A stretch of DNA of 59,104 nt from assembly GCA_002069885.1 (NCBI GenBank), contig MWCD01000020.1:1-59104 (forward strand), written 5' to 3'. Origin of the DNA: a bacterium ADurb.Bin236 (lineage in GTDB: Bacteria > UBP15 > UBA6099). This document shows, one piece after another, positions 45,010 through 53,772 of the stretch. The position numbers were made by a program, and so were the translations under genes. The notes beneath the pieces are model-generated. The model saw only the letters and a program-made list of their open reading frames with translations, searched no databases and was not told the origin of the DNA. How positions within the stretch are numbered: position 1 is the stretch's first letter; each line of letters begins with the position of its first letter.

Positions 45010-45948
45010 CTAGTTGAAAAACGCTTTCAAATACTGCTTGATGAGCTTTACTGTTTCCGGATGCCTGAGGACTACGATGTCCGCGCCGGAAATTATCATT
45101 GACACCGCGGACACAGCTTCCATGAGGATGCCGCGTTTTGTGGGGTCTCCGTATTTTTCGTCTTCCGCGCCCATCTTTGCTTCTTTGCATTTCCATACTT
45201 CCCTGCCGAGCACCGAGATGATGGGCTGCTGAAGTTGAGCGTCCTGCTGAGTGAGCGCAGCCATCCGTATGCGCTCTATCACTGAATAAGTGTATTCGAT
45301 GCCATAGCCGAGACCGCCGGTGGTGGGATCAATGATGATGTTGTCGGCGTTGACTCCGAGGTTTCCGAGCAGGATGTTGAGCTGCTTGGCCAAATTGACG
45401 TCTATGGGAGTATTGGCGGAAACGGTGTGCTTGTAGCCGATGCAGGGAGCGCCTATTTTTTTGTGTCCCGCTTCCTGAACCGGGCCGATAATGACGTTAA
45501 GCCCTTCGCAGGCTTCCGCCACTTTGGCCAGAACTTCGGCGTCCTTTTCTTCGCTTCCGGTTCCGTAAACGATAACTGGAACGTCAACAGCCTGAGCGAC
45601 TTTTTTCGCTGTTTCGGCGGCCTGAGCGGCGTCCATATTCTTATCGTTCGGGTCGGTGCTGACGAGATATAGAGCAATCATGTCCGCGCCGTGTTGTTCG
45701 ACGTTGAGCTTTGCCCAAGCGACCGGGTCTCCGGCCACATCTTTGAAAGGAGCTATTACCGCGTCCGCCCATTCTTCGGGAGCAAGATCGAACACTTCCA
45801 TAGCAATCTTGGGCGGGTTTGGGTTTTCGCCTTCGAACAGGTAGAGCGGATATGCGCTTTCTCCGCCCACTGAAACGTTCTTGCTTTTGCCGAGCTTCAC
45901 TTCTCTTATTTTTCCTGAATAATTGATCTTCGGCGTTTCGAATGCCAT
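45010..45948 (-). CDS. acsD: CODH/ACS corrinoid iron-sulfur protein, small (delta) subunit
   Basis: A 312-residue TIM-barrel protein that pairs with AcsC to hold the corrinoid methyl carrier. It carries the family segment IIIDPTTGGLGYGIEYTYSV near 207-226 and WKCKEAK near 260. The length is close to that of acetogen AcsD (about 320). It receives the methyl group from methyl-THF via AcsE and hands it to AcsB. It lies 89 bases after the 72-residue unknown gene, separated from acsC by acsE, cooC and the small gene. Confidence 0.95.
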   Translation of the reverse strand: MAFETPKINYSGKIREVKLGKSKNVSVGGESAYPLYLFEGENPNPPKIAMEVFDLAPEEWADAVIAPFKDVAGDPVAWAKLNVEQHGADMIALYLVSTDPNDKNMDAAQAAETAKKVAQAVDVPVIVYGTGSEEKDAEVLAKVAEACEGLNVIIGPVQEAGHKKIGAPCIGYKHTVSANTPIDVNLAKQLNILLGNLGVNADNIIIDPTTGGLGYGIEYTYSVIERIRMAALTQQDAQLQQPIISVLGREVWKCKEAKMGAEDEKYGDPTKRGILMEAVSAVSMIISGADIVVLRHPETVKLIKQYLKAFFN

Positions 45949-46037
45949 TTCAATGTCACCTCCGGTTTAATGTAAAACACAGTCAGGCCGCCGGAATCCG
46001 GGCTGGATCGCTCGCGGCCTCCTCCTAGAAAAATCCA

Positions 46038-46256
46038 TCAGGCTGGGTTCTTCCGCTTTTCGCTTCCGAACCAGTCTTCGGGTTTGCTGTACCAATATCT
46101 TTCCGACTGTTTGAGGAACTCGATGTATTCGGCGCGCGACTCAACCTTGTTTTTCCACGCTAGTTTGCCTTTCGGCAAGCCGGGCTCGTAGCATTCGCCT
46201 ATGACATCGACTTTATCGCCTTTCCAGTCGTCTTTCTTTTCGAGTTTGCAGTCCAT
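46038..46256 (-). CDS. Small unknown protein embedded in the CODH/ACS train
   Basis: A 72-residue soluble, charged protein (Lys, Glu and Trp rich) with no family I recognise. Visible features are two Cys (in MDCKLEKK and IGECYEPGLPKG), a central KVESRAEYIEFLKQSERYWY predicted helical, and an aromatic tail PEDWFGSEKRK. A strong AGGAGG lies directly upstream at correct spacing. Gaps to cooC (32 bases) and acsD (89 bases) place it in the same transcript. Translation signals and position argue it is a real gene. A role in CoFeSP or nickel handling is possible but only inferred. Confidence 0.75.
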   Translation of the reverse strand: MDCKLEKKDDWKGDKVDVIGECYEPGLPKGKLAWKNKVESRAEYIEFLKQSERYWYSKPEDWFGSEKRKNPA

Positions 46257-46288
46257 GACCGCCTCCTTTGTGGTTCGTCAAAAAAGAA

Positions 46289-47062
46289 TCAGGAGCCGCC
46301 CGAGGCGCCCAGCGCCACTTCGTCTGTCATCTGGGCAACGGTTCTGACGGCTTCTAGATCTTCGGACATCAGCATCACGGGAACCTGTTCGGCGTCCGCC
46401 CTCGCGAGCAACGGGTCTTCCGCTATCGTGAACACATTATCCACGCCGACTTCCCGGATGTTGGGAGCCAGAAGCTCCGCGTTCTCCTGCCGGAACCTGT
46501 TCACGACAAGTATCCGGTTTTTGATTCTGATGTCCAGTTCGTCCGCCAGTTCAAGAACGCGCTTGACCGCGCGCAATCCTCTCACCGAATGGTCCGCCAC
46601 GAGCGCCAGAAGGTCTATGACCTCGGTGTTCTTTCGGCTTAGATGCTCCATTCCCGCTTCGTTGTCTATGACGATGTATGGGTAGTTGCCGGAGAGTTTC
46701 GACACGAAGTTCTTGAGTAGAACGTTAGGGTAGCAGTAACAGCCCGGCCCGTGTTTTCTGCCCATCACGATGAAATCGAGGTTTTTGGTCTCGATGAGCG
46801 CCGTGTTCAACTTGAGGTCGAGGAAGGACTCCTTCGTCATTCCCATCGGGATGTCGATTTTCGTTTCGAGAAAATCGTGCATAATCTTCCCGACGGTCAC
46901 GGGAATATCCGAGCCGAATGCTTCGGCTAGGTTGGAGTTTGGATCGGCGTCAACGGCGAGCACAGGCCCGGCCCCTCTGTCGATTATCCGTTTGACAATC
47001 AGAGAGGCGACTGTCGTTTTGCCCGTTCCGCCTTTTCCGGCGACCGCTATAGTGTAGCTCAT
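46289..47062 (-). CDS. CooC/AcsF-type nickel-insertion ATPase, copy 1
   Basis: A 257-residue P-loop ATPase of the MinD/SIMIBI class. It has the deviant Walker A GKGGTGKTTVAS, DADPNSNLAEAFGS, the GCYC metal-binding CxC of the CooC dimer near 113-118 and IDNEAGMEHLSRKN. CooC/AcsF proteins drive nickel loading of CODH or ACS. It lies between acsE and the small unknown gene. It is clearly different from copy 2, so the two may serve different nickel sites (C-cluster versus A-cluster). Confidence 0.9.
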   Translation of the reverse strand: MSYTIAVAGKGGTGKTTVASLIVKRIIDRGAGPVLAVDADPNSNLAEAFGSDIPVTVGKIMHDFLETKIDIPMGMTKESFLDLKLNTALIETKNLDFIVMGRKHGPGCYCYPNVLLKNFVSKLSGNYPYIVIDNEAGMEHLSRKNTEVIDLLALVADHSVRGLRAVKRVLELADELDIRIKNRILVVNRFRQENAELLAPNIREVGVDNVFTIAEDPLLARADAEQVPVMLMSEDLEAVRTVAQMTDEVALGASGGS

Positions 47063-47110
47063 TTCTCCGCCTTTCTTGCGCGCGAGCGCGTCTCGGATTC
47101 AAACGCGCTT

Positions 47111-47998
47111 TTAAAGCTCGAGCCAAGAATCGGAATAAAGCGACTGGCCCAGCAGCAGTTTCGCGGTTTTGACATAGTCGAGCATGTCTTTAGAAAGAGA
47201 AGCCGTGTCAATGTCTTCGCCGTTTACCGCTTTGAGAATCAGGTCGCGGATTTCAGCCTTGCCGCCGCGGGCGAACGCCGTAAGGTCGGCGTCGAACGCA
47301 TCCACAATCGCCGATTCCATTCCCAAGTGGTTTAGGATGACGGAGTAGGTCTGGTTGAGGATGGGGCGCAGGTGTTCGGGAGCGCCGTTGGAGATGTTGG
47401 ACAGCCCGCACGTGCTGCTGTATCCGGGCGCGATGTCTCTGAACATCATCATGAAATTCGTGCATCCTTGCACCTGATTCTGCTGCGTGTTGACGGGAAG
47501 CACTATCGGGTCCACGTAAACATCCTGAGGAGCCAGTTCGAACTCTGTGCATTTGACCATCAGTTCGGACCAGAGAATGCCGCGTTCGTTTTCGTCGCGG
47601 GGAATCCCGTCGACGCCTAGCAAAAGAGCCACCACGCCGGCTTCATAGGTTTTGGCGAGCGGGAAAAGGGCTTCCATGCGTTCCGGGCGGGCGGACACCG
47701 AATTGATGACGGGTTTGCCTTTGTCGCGCTTGACGACTTTCAGCCCGGCTTCCATCGCTTCCACGTTGCTGGTGTCGAGGAAGAGCGGAATGTCGGTGAC
47801 TTCGTTGACGGTCTTGACGACCCATTCCATCATCTCCGCGCCCTGTTTGCGGGCGGGGCCGAGGTTGATGTCGATGAAATCGACATTTTTAGACGCGATA
47901 TTCTCGGCCATCTTTCTGATCGGCCCAGCGTCTCTTTCTCTCATAGCCGGCCCCAGCGTTTTTGACATCACATTCATGTTTTCTCCGACAAGTTTCAC
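47111..47998 (-). CDS. acsE: Methyl-THF:corrinoid iron-sulfur protein methyltransferase
   Basis: Transfers the methyl group of methyl-THF to cobalt of AcsCD. Pterin-binding TIM-barrel motifs are KLVGENMNVMSKTLG, VDFIDINLGPARKQGAE, IPLFLDTSNVEAMEAG, VINSVSARPERME, DPIVLPVN and STCGLSNISNGAP. The GTG at 47998 (7 bases after GGAGGG) gives 295 residues and a family-like N-terminus. The longest frame starts at 48124 but overlaps acsC by 73 bases and has no homologous-looking extension. It is somewhat longer than the Moorella enzyme (about 262). Confidence 0.93.
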   Translation of the reverse strand: MKLVGENMNVMSKTLGPAMRERDAGPIRKMAENIASKNVDFIDINLGPARKQGAEMMEWVVKTVNEVTDIPLFLDTSNVEAMEAGLKVVKRDKGKPVINSVSARPERMEALFPLAKTYEAGVVALLLGVDGIPRDENERGILWSELMVKCTEFELAPQDVYVDPIVLPVNTQQNQVQGCTNFMMMFRDIAPGYSSTCGLSNISNGAPEHLRPILNQTYSVILNHLGMESAIVDAFDADLTAFARGGKAEIRDLILKAVNGEDIDTASLSKDMLDYVKTAKLLLGQSLYSDSWLEL

Positions 47999-48051
47999 AG
48001 TTACACCCTCCATTAAAAGTTGTTTTCTTTCCAGTTCGAGAACGGCGCGCG

Positions 48052-49401
48052 TTAAGCCGCCGACCAGTTTTTCAGGAACGCCGACAGGTGGGAAGCCTCT
48101 CTCGGCCCGATTTGAATCTCCCATCCGGCCAGTTCTTCTTCGAGTTCTCCGCTTATCTGCGAGGCGTATCCGGGTATGACTATCTTGCGATGCTTGATTT
48201 TATCCTCTATGCCGGACTTCTTGACGAAGGGAGCGATGGCGTCGGCCACGAACTTGCCGGCCGCCCAAGCGGTAAGCACGGAAAGCCCTTCGCTGTCGAT
48301 TATCAGCAACCACGACGGGACTCTGCTCGCCTCGATCTCTCCGGCCACGATGAAGTATGTGAGGGAGAAGTTCGTGGTGATGAGCACCGGAGAATTTTCG
48401 TCCGGATTGCCGATCGGGTATATGCCCTGCTCCGTGGCCATCGGTCTCTGCGGGTCGGTGAAGATGTTCATGCGCTGCAGGAGCAACGGGAACACTGTTT
48501 CGCCTTTGAGGTCGGAAAGGACGACGATGCCGGAGTATTTGGCTATCATGGTGGCGGCCGCTAGGGTCTCCATCATCGGGTCGTCGAACATTTCGCAAGG
48601 GAATGTGATGGTCGGGAATCCGAGCGGGCGGAACAGTTTTCGCAGAGCCGCGCGGCGGATGATAATCTGCTCCTCGAACGCCTTCTTGATGTCCGTCGTT
48701 CCGGTGTCCAGCACGATGTCCTTGAGCCCGGCGGCGGAGAGTTTCTCGGTGAGCTGCGCCAGAGCGTCGAGGCTGTCAGCCTTGGCGACCACCGGGCATC
48801 CTTTCTCTTTGGCGATAGCCGCCACCGCGTCGGCGTTCTCCGCCGTCGCGGCGTGGAGCAGCGGCTTGTTGTCCCCGCACGCTTCGGCTCCCGCTTTCAG
48901 AGAGTCCGCGCTTGCGCTTACGAGTATCAAAGGACAAGCTTTGATGGAAAGGATTTTCGAGACGAGGGCCGAAAACTTCGCGGCGTCTCCGCCGGCGTCC
49001 TTCACGGCGACCATTTCGGGTTTGAGTTTCAAGCCGACTCTGTCGAAAACCAGCGTGTCGAGCATTTTGATTTTCGCTTCGACGTCGGCGTCGCTCATAT
49101 CAGTCGACACCATGACAGCGATCGGAGTCGGGTTGACGAAAGTTTTTTCGTGCCTGAATTCGACGGTCTCTCCGCCGACGGTTACTGTGTAGTCGCCCGC
49201 GCCGATTTTCACCGGTCTTATGGGCGGAGCCGAGGCCGCAGAAAGCGTTTCCTTGGCGGCGTCCGACACGTGCGGACAATCGGCAAGTTCCCCTTTTCCA
49301 GCCGCCAGATTCATCGCAAAAGCAAGGCATGTGGGAAACCCGCAGTCCTTGCAGTTGGTTTTGGGCAACTGCTTGAAGATTTCAATTCCTGTAAGAGCCA
49401 T
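48052..49401 (-). CDS. acsC: CODH/ACS corrinoid iron-sulfur protein, large (gamma) subunit
   Basis: A 449-residue protein. The N-terminal 4Fe-4S domain shows the exact C-x2-C-x4-C-x16-C spacing (NCKDCGFPTC, then ELADC). A TIM barrel and a C-terminal corrinoid-binding Rossmann domain follow. Visible near the C-terminus are VLITTNFSLTYFIVAGEIE and VIPGYASQISGELEEEL. It carries the methyl-cobamide and pairs with AcsD. It lies 81 bases after acsB and is followed by acsE. Confidence 0.95.
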   Translation of the reverse strand: MALTGIEIFKQLPKTNCKDCGFPTCLAFAMNLAAGKGELADCPHVSDAAKETLSAASAPPIRPVKIGAGDYTVTVGGETVEFRHEKTFVNPTPIAVMVSTDMSDADVEAKIKMLDTLVFDRVGLKLKPEMVAVKDAGGDAAKFSALVSKILSIKACPLILVSASADSLKAGAEACGDNKPLLHAATAENADAVAAIAKEKGCPVVAKADSLDALAQLTEKLSAAGLKDIVLDTGTTDIKKAFEEQIIIRRAALRKLFRPLGFPTITFPCEMFDDPMMETLAAATMIAKYSGIVVLSDLKGETVFPLLLQRMNIFTDPQRPMATEQGIYPIGNPDENSPVLITTNFSLTYFIVAGEIEASRVPSWLLIIDSEGLSVLTAWAAGKFVADAIAPFVKKSGIEDKIKHRKIVIPGYASQISGELEEELAGWEIQIGPREASHLSAFLKNWSAA

Positions 49402-49482
49402 TCAATCACACCTCCGATATCCTATGCGTTATTTATATCATAAAACCGACCAGACGGCTTCCTGAGCCGCCTGATTTCATTC

Positions 49483-51687
49483 TTAAAGAATCGAATCGAG
49501 CGTAAGGCAGGGATGCCCGACTTTCTCCAAATGCGCGAGCACTTCCTCCTCGGTGGTTCCCACGGTCTCGTCGGCTATCATGTCGACAAGGTTCGGGTAG
49601 CCGAGTTCCTCGGCGCGTTTTTTAAGTTTGTCGCCAAGCTCTTCTTTCAGGCTTTTGGGCATCCAAGCCATTCTGAGGAGTCCGCCTTCGCCCGCCAGAT
49701 ACTTGCGCTGGCAGACGTTGTATTTCGAGTGGCCGACGAAACCCGGGGTGGTCTGACCGCCTCCGGCCGTGCCGGCCAGAGTGGTGAACTTCATTCCGCA
49801 GGGAGTGTCCCCGGTGTAATCCCTGTTGACCGTCATGACCGCGTTGCACATCGGCAATACGGCCGCTATGCATTCGCAGCATCCGCATGTGGTCATGGGG
49901 TCTTGCATGATGCTGTAGAAATTGTAGTGAGTCACGTTTCCGCGGGACGCCTTCTCCACGAATTCGTTGACGCCCTTCCACTGGCCGAGCTTCGGGTCTA
50001 TAGTTTCGCCCTTCTCGATGGGCTGATTGGGGCCTGTGGGGTTGATTTCATAGGACGCTTTGCAGTCGAGCCAGTTGTAAGAGCCGCAAAGTCCAGTCCT
50101 CTCCGGGCTGACCACGCAGACGTGATTAGGCGCGAACGACTGGCATAGCAGACATGAATAGTACGTGGGAGTCGTTTCGTCCGTCATGCCTTCGACGCGC
50201 GCGTCGCGCTCTTTGTATATCGCCCTAGCCTTCTCCAACATCATCTTGACTTGGTCGGATTCGGTGTAGAGAGTCACCTGCAATTTGTCGAAAATGGCGC
50301 CGAAATCGGTGTGCAGCTTGGCGTGCAGAATGCTGCCGAGATGTTCTAGCTTAAAGCCTTTCTCGACAGCTTTCTTGCTGACGCGAAGCCATGCGATGTC
50401 TCTCTGCCCGATGTGCATTATTCCCTGAGCGTAGTTGATGAGGTGGTGGATCTGGCGTTCGAGGATAGGCTCATAGTCGGACTCCATCTTGCGGCCCGCC
50501 ACCTGCACGTGTATGGCGAGAGGGAGTTTGGAGCCGACCGGCACGTCCGTCAGTTCGGGGCCGACCACGATGACTTTGCCGTCCTCGATCTCGTCCATGT
50601 TGACGCTAGTGACGACCTCGACCATGTCAGTCCTTCCGCCGCCGCATTCGAGATGAATGTCGTCTCCTCTGACGCGCTCGCCCTCGAAAGCCGGGCCGTA
50701 AGCCACCGGCACGGGTATTTCGGTGACGGTTATCTGAAGGCCTCTGACTTCGACGGCCTTGGAGACGATTTTGTCGTGGGGCTGATTGGAAACGACGTGC
50801 TCGTAAGTGCAGACGCCGGTGGGAAGGATTTCCGGTATCGGGGTGTCCGCAATTACCGGGAACCCCCAGTTGATTGCTCCCGCGCCGTTCGCGTACCACT
50901 CGTCGGTGACGAATCCCATCGTCATCGCGAAAGCGAAGCAACGGTCTTTGTTATAGATGAGAATCTTGCGGTATTCGCCGGGATTGATGCCGCCGAAGGA
51001 CATGGCGGCGCGGGTGGCGAAACCGATGGCGAAGACAGTGGCGTGGTGGGTGGGGCCGAAGGAGGCGAGCCTAGTGGGCCAGCCTATCTGCACTCCCGCC
51101 TCGACGAGTTGTTCGGAGAAGCGTTTTCCCTCGTTCTCGCCGGCCATGAAGATGTAAAGGTTTTTCTTCTGGATTTCGAGAGCGAGGTCGGCTGCGGTTT
51201 TCGGGTCCGGGGCGGCTCCTAGAATGGCCGCGAATCCGGGCGCGGTTCCGTCAACGAACTCAACGCCTCTTTTTCTAAGAATAACGTCGTCAGCGGCTCC
51301 GAGCCATATATTGCTCTCGGATGGATCCTCGCCCCTGACGTAAAATGTCGGATCGTCTATGTAGCGTATCGCCTCGAACATTTCTTCGGCGAAGAATGTC
51401 GCCATTCCGGCGTCTAACACCGGGCCGAGGTACGGAAGGTGGCATTTCTCCCTCACGTGTTCGGGCAACAGGAGCCTGCACTTCTTAAAAATGCGCTCCA
51501 TGTCTTTGAGTTTCTCAACTTTTTCCCCTAGTATTCCGTAGATAATCGGCAAATAGTAGGCGGTGTTGGGGAAGGCCACATCCTGATTTGGGCCGTATTT
51601 ATCCATCGCCTGTTTGAACTTTTCTTCGGCTTCATCGACTATCTTGTGGGCGCCGCGTATCGCCGCAGCCGCGATAATTTTTGACAT
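49483..51687 (-). CDS. acsB: Acetyl-CoA synthase
   Basis: A 734-residue enzyme that joins CO, a methyl group and CoA. The length matches bacterial three-domain ACS (about 730). The A-cluster is complete: C-x2-C-x8-C-x9-C in the region starting SCLLCQSFAPNHVC (about 511-535) for the 4Fe-4S cube, and the Cys-Gly-Cys of TTCGCCEC (about 600) for distal nickel. The N-terminal domain that binds CODH and forms the CO tunnel is present, so this is the bacterial rather than the archaeal truncated form. It follows acsA by 40 bases. Confidence 0.97.
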   Translation of the reverse strand: MSKIIAAAAIRGAHKIVDEAEEKFKQAMDKYGPNQDVAFPNTAYYLPIIYGILGEKVEKLKDMERIFKKCRLLLPEHVREKCHLPYLGPVLDAGMATFFAEEMFEAIRYIDDPTFYVRGEDPSESNIWLGAADDVILRKRGVEFVDGTAPGFAAILGAAPDPKTAADLALEIQKKNLYIFMAGENEGKRFSEQLVEAGVQIGWPTRLASFGPTHHATVFAIGFATRAAMSFGGINPGEYRKILIYNKDRCFAFAMTMGFVTDEWYANGAGAINWGFPVIADTPIPEILPTGVCTYEHVVSNQPHDKIVSKAVEVRGLQITVTEIPVPVAYGPAFEGERVRGDDIHLECGGGRTDMVEVVTSVNMDEIEDGKVIVVGPELTDVPVGSKLPLAIHVQVAGRKMESDYEPILERQIHHLINYAQGIMHIGQRDIAWLRVSKKAVEKGFKLEHLGSILHAKLHTDFGAIFDKLQVTLYTESDQVKMMLEKARAIYKERDARVEGMTDETTPTYYSCLLCQSFAPNHVCVVSPERTGLCGSYNWLDCKASYEINPTGPNQPIEKGETIDPKLGQWKGVNEFVEKASRGNVTHYNFYSIMQDPMTTCGCCECIAAVLPMCNAVMTVNRDYTGDTPCGMKFTTLAGTAGGGQTTPGFVGHSKYNVCQRKYLAGEGGLLRMAWMPKSLKEELGDKLKKRAEELGYPNLVDMIADETVGTTEEEVLAHLEKVGHPCLTLDSIL

Positions 51688-51727
51688 TTGTCAATATCTC
51701 CTTTCTTTCGGCTCGATATTCATCCGC

Positions 51728-53698
51728 TCAGGCCAGCTCTCTGCGCTTCTCCATGTCGAAGAGCACGCGTTCTCTGGCTTTGTCGATTCCGAGTTTTTTG
51801 CGCGCGGCGTCGATGCGCGCAATCATAAGTTGAGCGGCCTTAATCGGGTCCGGCTCGAACGCCCAGCATCCGCCGAATTTCTCGTCCATAGTCTCGAACA
51901 GATATTTCGTGGTTTCCTGCGCGCCAAGCGTCGGGAAAGTCGTCCCGAAGACGGTGTAAACGCCCGAAGCGACGAAGTACTGGCCGATCGCAATCGCTTT
52001 TTCAGACATCCATTCTGGGGCGGCGCCGACTGCGGGCAGGTCGGACAGATCGTCTCCGAGTCCGCCTTCCTTTACCATAGCCGTGGCGGCAATGAGAATG
52101 CGCGAGTTGTCCACGCAAGACCCCATGTGAATGACCGGCGGCAGGCCGACGGTTTCGCACACCTGTCTTAAACCCTCGCCGCAGTATTTCGCGGCCGCCT
52201 CCGGGGAGCACAGGCCGGCTTTCGCCGCCGCTATGGCTCCGCATCCGGTGGTAAGAACGAGCACGTCGTTCTTGAGCAACTCTTTTATCATCTCCAAGTG
52301 CGCCCAGTCGTGTTTCACCTTGGGGTTGTTGCATCCGACGACCCCGGCCACTCCCCGTATCAAGCCGTTGATGATGTTGTCGTTGAGCGGCTTGTACGAA
52401 GCTCTGAAAGTTCCACCCAGAAGATAGTTAATGGACTCGTGGCTGAACCCGCCCACGAAGTCTTCGGTCATCTGGGGAATATGCACGTTTGCAGGCCGCT
52501 TCTTGAACATCTCAATGCCCGCCATGATAATCTTCTTCGCGGTCGCCAACGCGTTATGCTCGTCGAACTGGATGTGGCGCGCGCCTTCCATCTTCGCTAT
52601 CTTGGATGTGGTGATTACCGCCGTGTTGAAGCACTTCGCCACAGTCGGCAAAGACGGGAACACGCACTGGACGTCCACAATCATCGCGTCCACCGCTCCT
52701 GTTGAAACGGCTAGTTCCTGAGTGATGAAATTGCCGATCGGCGGAATTCCGTGCCTCATCAGAATTTCGTTGGCGGTGCAGCATATTCCGCCGATGTTGA
52801 TGCCTTCCGCGCCTACAGCTTTCGCGGCGTTTATCATGTCCTCGGACTGAGAGGCCGCCACTATCATCTCGGACAAAAGAGGTTCGTGTCCGTGAACAAT
52901 CACGTTCACCATGTTCGGGTCGATGCATCCGAGGTTGGTTTTGCTTATGATCGGTTCCGGAGTGCCGAACAGAATGTCCTGCAAATCAGTGGCGAGCATG
53001 GAGCCGCCCCATCCGTCGGCGAGAGAGCAGCGCGCTCCCTGCATGAGCAGGCTTTCCACTTCATGGTCGACACCCATTGTCGTTCTGTGCATAATCTCCA
53101 CCACTTCGCGGTCGATTCCGCGCGGAGCGACGCCGAGGTCGCGCCATATCTTCTGCCTTTTCAGAGGAGCTTTGCTGAGATATTTCAACTCTCCGTGCTG
53201 ATTGCCGAACTGGGCGAGAGCCGTTCTAGCGATATCGGCTGCTATTTCGTTGATCGGCCGTTCTCCGACTTCGATTCCGAGGTCCAGCGCCACTTTAATC
53301 GCTTTCTGCTCGTCTTTAATGGAATAGTCTTTGCTCTTACCTTCGGCGACTTCGAGAAGGGCCTCGCAAACCGCGCGGCCGTGGTCGGAGTGAGCTGCGG
53401 TTCCGCCAGCCACCATCCTGATGAAATTGCGCGCGGCTATAGTGTCAACCGTCGCGCCGCATACGCCCCTGTCTTTTCCGGGCTTGTCGGGGATTATCCT
53501 GCAGGGGCCCATTGCGCATATCCTGCAGCATACGCCGTCTGTGCCGAACTTGCAGCGCGGCTCCATTGAATCCGATCTATCGAACACCGTAACATATTCT
53601 CCGCCGGTGTTCGTTCCGAGCATTTCGCAGGTCGCTTCGCAAGCGGACTGTTCTTGCGGCTGTTTCTTTTCTTTTTTCTTGGCTTTTTCTTCCGCCAT
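51728..53698 (-). CDS. acsA: Carbon monoxide dehydrogenase catalytic subunit (ACS-associated)
   Basis: A 656-residue Ni-Fe enzyme that interconverts CO2 and CO. The D-cluster Cys (49 and 57) and B-cluster Cys (58, 61, 66 and 80) are seen in RCKFGTDGVCCRICAMGPCR and RGVCGA. C-cluster ligands are in VNVIVHGHEPLL (His), NIGGICCTAN, VDVQCVFP, VGCNNPK, TTGCGAIAAAKAG and MGSCVDNSR. All key ligands are kept, so it should be active. The N-terminus has a Lys/Glu-rich extension of about 20 residues. It lies between cooC copy 2 and acsB. Confidence 0.97.
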   Translation of the reverse strand: MAEEKAKKKEKKQPQEQSACEATCEMLGTNTGGEYVTVFDRSDSMEPRCKFGTDGVCCRICAMGPCRIIPDKPGKDRGVCGATVDTIAARNFIRMVAGGTAAHSDHGRAVCEALLEVAEGKSKDYSIKDEQKAIKVALDLGIEVGERPINEIAADIARTALAQFGNQHGELKYLSKAPLKRQKIWRDLGVAPRGIDREVVEIMHRTTMGVDHEVESLLMQGARCSLADGWGGSMLATDLQDILFGTPEPIISKTNLGCIDPNMVNVIVHGHEPLLSEMIVAASQSEDMINAAKAVGAEGINIGGICCTANEILMRHGIPPIGNFITQELAVSTGAVDAMIVDVQCVFPSLPTVAKCFNTAVITTSKIAKMEGARHIQFDEHNALATAKKIIMAGIEMFKKRPANVHIPQMTEDFVGGFSHESINYLLGGTFRASYKPLNDNIINGLIRGVAGVVGCNNPKVKHDWAHLEMIKELLKNDVLVLTTGCGAIAAAKAGLCSPEAAAKYCGEGLRQVCETVGLPPVIHMGSCVDNSRILIAATAMVKEGGLGDDLSDLPAVGAAPEWMSEKAIAIGQYFVASGVYTVFGTTFPTLGAQETTKYLFETMDEKFGGCWAFEPDPIKAAQLMIARIDAARKKLGIDKARERVLFDMEKRRELA

Positions 53699-53772
53699 TT
53701 AAATGCCTCCTTTAGCTATGCCTCTAAATGCGCTTCGGCGCGGGGTCCGCGCCTTGTTTCCGCGTCGGGTTT

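Noticed and set aside
48176-49192. 338-residue plus-strand frame opposite acsC
   Set aside because: Ser/Ala-rich antisense translation of a certain gene with no start signal.
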